A stretch of DNA of 64,000 nt from Rhodanobacter soli. Its GTDB lineage: Bacteria > Pseudomonadota > Gammaproteobacteria > Xanthomonadales > Rhodanobacteraceae. A model generated the notes under the pieces. It was not told the origin of the DNA. It made no database searches and worked only from the letters and a program-made list of their open reading frames with translations. The DNA is taken from the NCBI RefSeq assembly GCF_040548735.1, contig NZ_JBEPSD010000001.1, positions 1,426,001 through 1,490,000 on the forward strand, written 5' to 3'. A program made the translations under genes and the position numbers. This document shows, one piece after another, positions 63,374 through 64,000 of the stretch (position 1 is its first letter; every line of letters begins with the position of its first letter).

Positions 63374-64000
63374 ATGCTCACCCTGTTCGACTACCTGCCT
63401 TCGCAGAACGCCTGGAAGGTGCGCCAGTTGCTGCATCACCTCGGCCGGCCGTATCGCACGGTGCCGGTGAGCATCTTCGAGGGCGAGGGTCGGAGCGAGG
63501 CCTACCGGCGGATCAACCCCACCGGCACGGTGCCGGCGATCCAGCTGGAAGACGGCCGCGTGCTGGCCGAGTCGAATGCGATCCTCGTGTACCTCGCCGA
63601 CGGCACGCCGTACCTGCCGGGCGATCCGTTCGGGCGCGCCAAGGTGCTGCAATGGCTGTGCTTCGAGCAGGAGCGGGTGGAGTCGGTGATCGGCGCGCTG
63701 CGCCACTGGACGCTGACCGGCAAGCTGGCGCGGCGCTCGGCGGAAATGATCGAGGCGAAACGCACCGCCGCCGTGCGCACGCTGGACATCCTGGAGAGCG
63801 AACTGGCGACGCGGCCGTTCATCGCCGGCGACGACTACGGCATCGCCGACATCGCGCTGTTCGCCTACGCCAGCCGCGCCGAGGAAGCCGGCTTGTCGCT
63901 GCAGGCGTACCCGCAATTCCGCGCGTGGGTGGCGCGGGTGGAGGCGCAGCCGGGCTTCCTCGCCGAGATGCATCCGTACGCGATCGATCCGCATTCGTCG
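63374..64000 (+). CDS. Glutathione S-transferase family protein (3' end outside window)
   Basis: 209 codons to the window edge with no stop. The N-terminal thioredoxin-like domain starts LTLFDYLPSQNAWKVRQLLH with RINPTGTVPAIQLEDGRVLA and the ESNAI loop that binds glutathione; the Ser/Gln-Asn near residue 10 is the likely activating residue. The C-terminal helical domain includes FIAGDDYGIADIALFAYASR, the GST N-capping/hydrophobic staple motif. ATG 63374 lies behind CCGGAGCCGCCC. Substrate unknown; nothing links it to gshA beyond co-residence in the genome. Confidence 0.9.
   Translation, partial: MLTLFDYLPSQNAWKVRQLLHHLGRPYRTVPVSIFEGEGRSEAYRRINPTGTVPAIQLEDGRVLAESNAILVYLADGTPYLPGDPFGRAKVLQWLCFEQERVESVIGALRHWTLTGKLARRSAEMIEAKRTAAVRTLDILESELATRPFIAGDDYGIADIALFAYASRAEEAGLSLQAYPQFRAWVARVEAQPGFLAEMHPYAIDPHSS

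Overview
The window is a GC-rich (about two-thirds G+C) gammaproteobacterial chromosome segment. Gene content and order point to the Xanthomonadales, most likely Rhodanobacteraceae (Rhodanobacter/Dyella-like). The evidence is the divergent rhlB / trxA-rho block, the plant-type GshA, the Sec-exported RHS protein, the HX4D-type PlsB and a Xanthomonas-style proline iminopeptidase. No tRNA, rRNA, CRISPR array, prophage or transposase was seen. This assignment rests on family recognition, not on a database search.

Layout. 1-6550: cell division (ftsE-ftsX), then RNA metabolism (rhlB divergent from trxA-rho). 6639-16600: mixed housekeeping, with an O-acyltransferase, an ankyrin-type exported protein wedged behind a duplicated gshA leader, gshA, pyrC, a tautomerase, hemB, glk and a HAD phosphatase. 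16705-25941: a repeat lipoprotein, a SNF2 helicase, gpsA-secB, rpmB-rpmG, a small DUF4166/DCC/saccharopine-dehydrogenase-like group and a desaturase. 26116-30341: a four-gene Gld-type ABC exporter operon and mutM. 30485-31910: an unknown gene and tdk. 32052-37770: an accessory island of lower GC holding one very large exported RHS toxin with its presumed immunity gene and a small membrane protein. 37959-41378: a halogenase-like flavoprotein and rep. 41448-50743: a same-strand block of LysR regulator, TonB receptor, gamma-glutamyltransferase, dgcN, dgcA and gltS. 50854-64000: an AI-2E family permease, lipoproteins, plsB, ubiE, a DUF2249-FmdE pair behind an FNR-like box, a DMT exporter with cupin and Lrp regulator, a Tat-exported phosphoesterase, pip and a partial glutathione transferase.

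Three things stand out. (1) The LysR-to-gltS block reads as a complete route for D-glutamate or gamma-glutamyl-peptide use: outer-membrane import, periplasmic release of glutamate, Na+-coupled uptake, N-acetylation (DgcN) and racemisation (DgcA). Two of its genes share a 69-bp ungapped repeat that contains matching -35/-10 elements, the likely LysR-controlled promoter. (2) The RHS gene carries a one-base shift in an A4 run. Removing one A restores a typical toxin-37 C-terminus ending in a TAATG overlap with the next gene, so a toxin and its neighbour, probably the immunity protein, are now fused in frame. (3) An AT-rich patch after the e(P4)-like phosphatase gene has a good sigma-70 promoter followed about 100 nt later by an intrinsic terminator, so it is a candidate small RNA.
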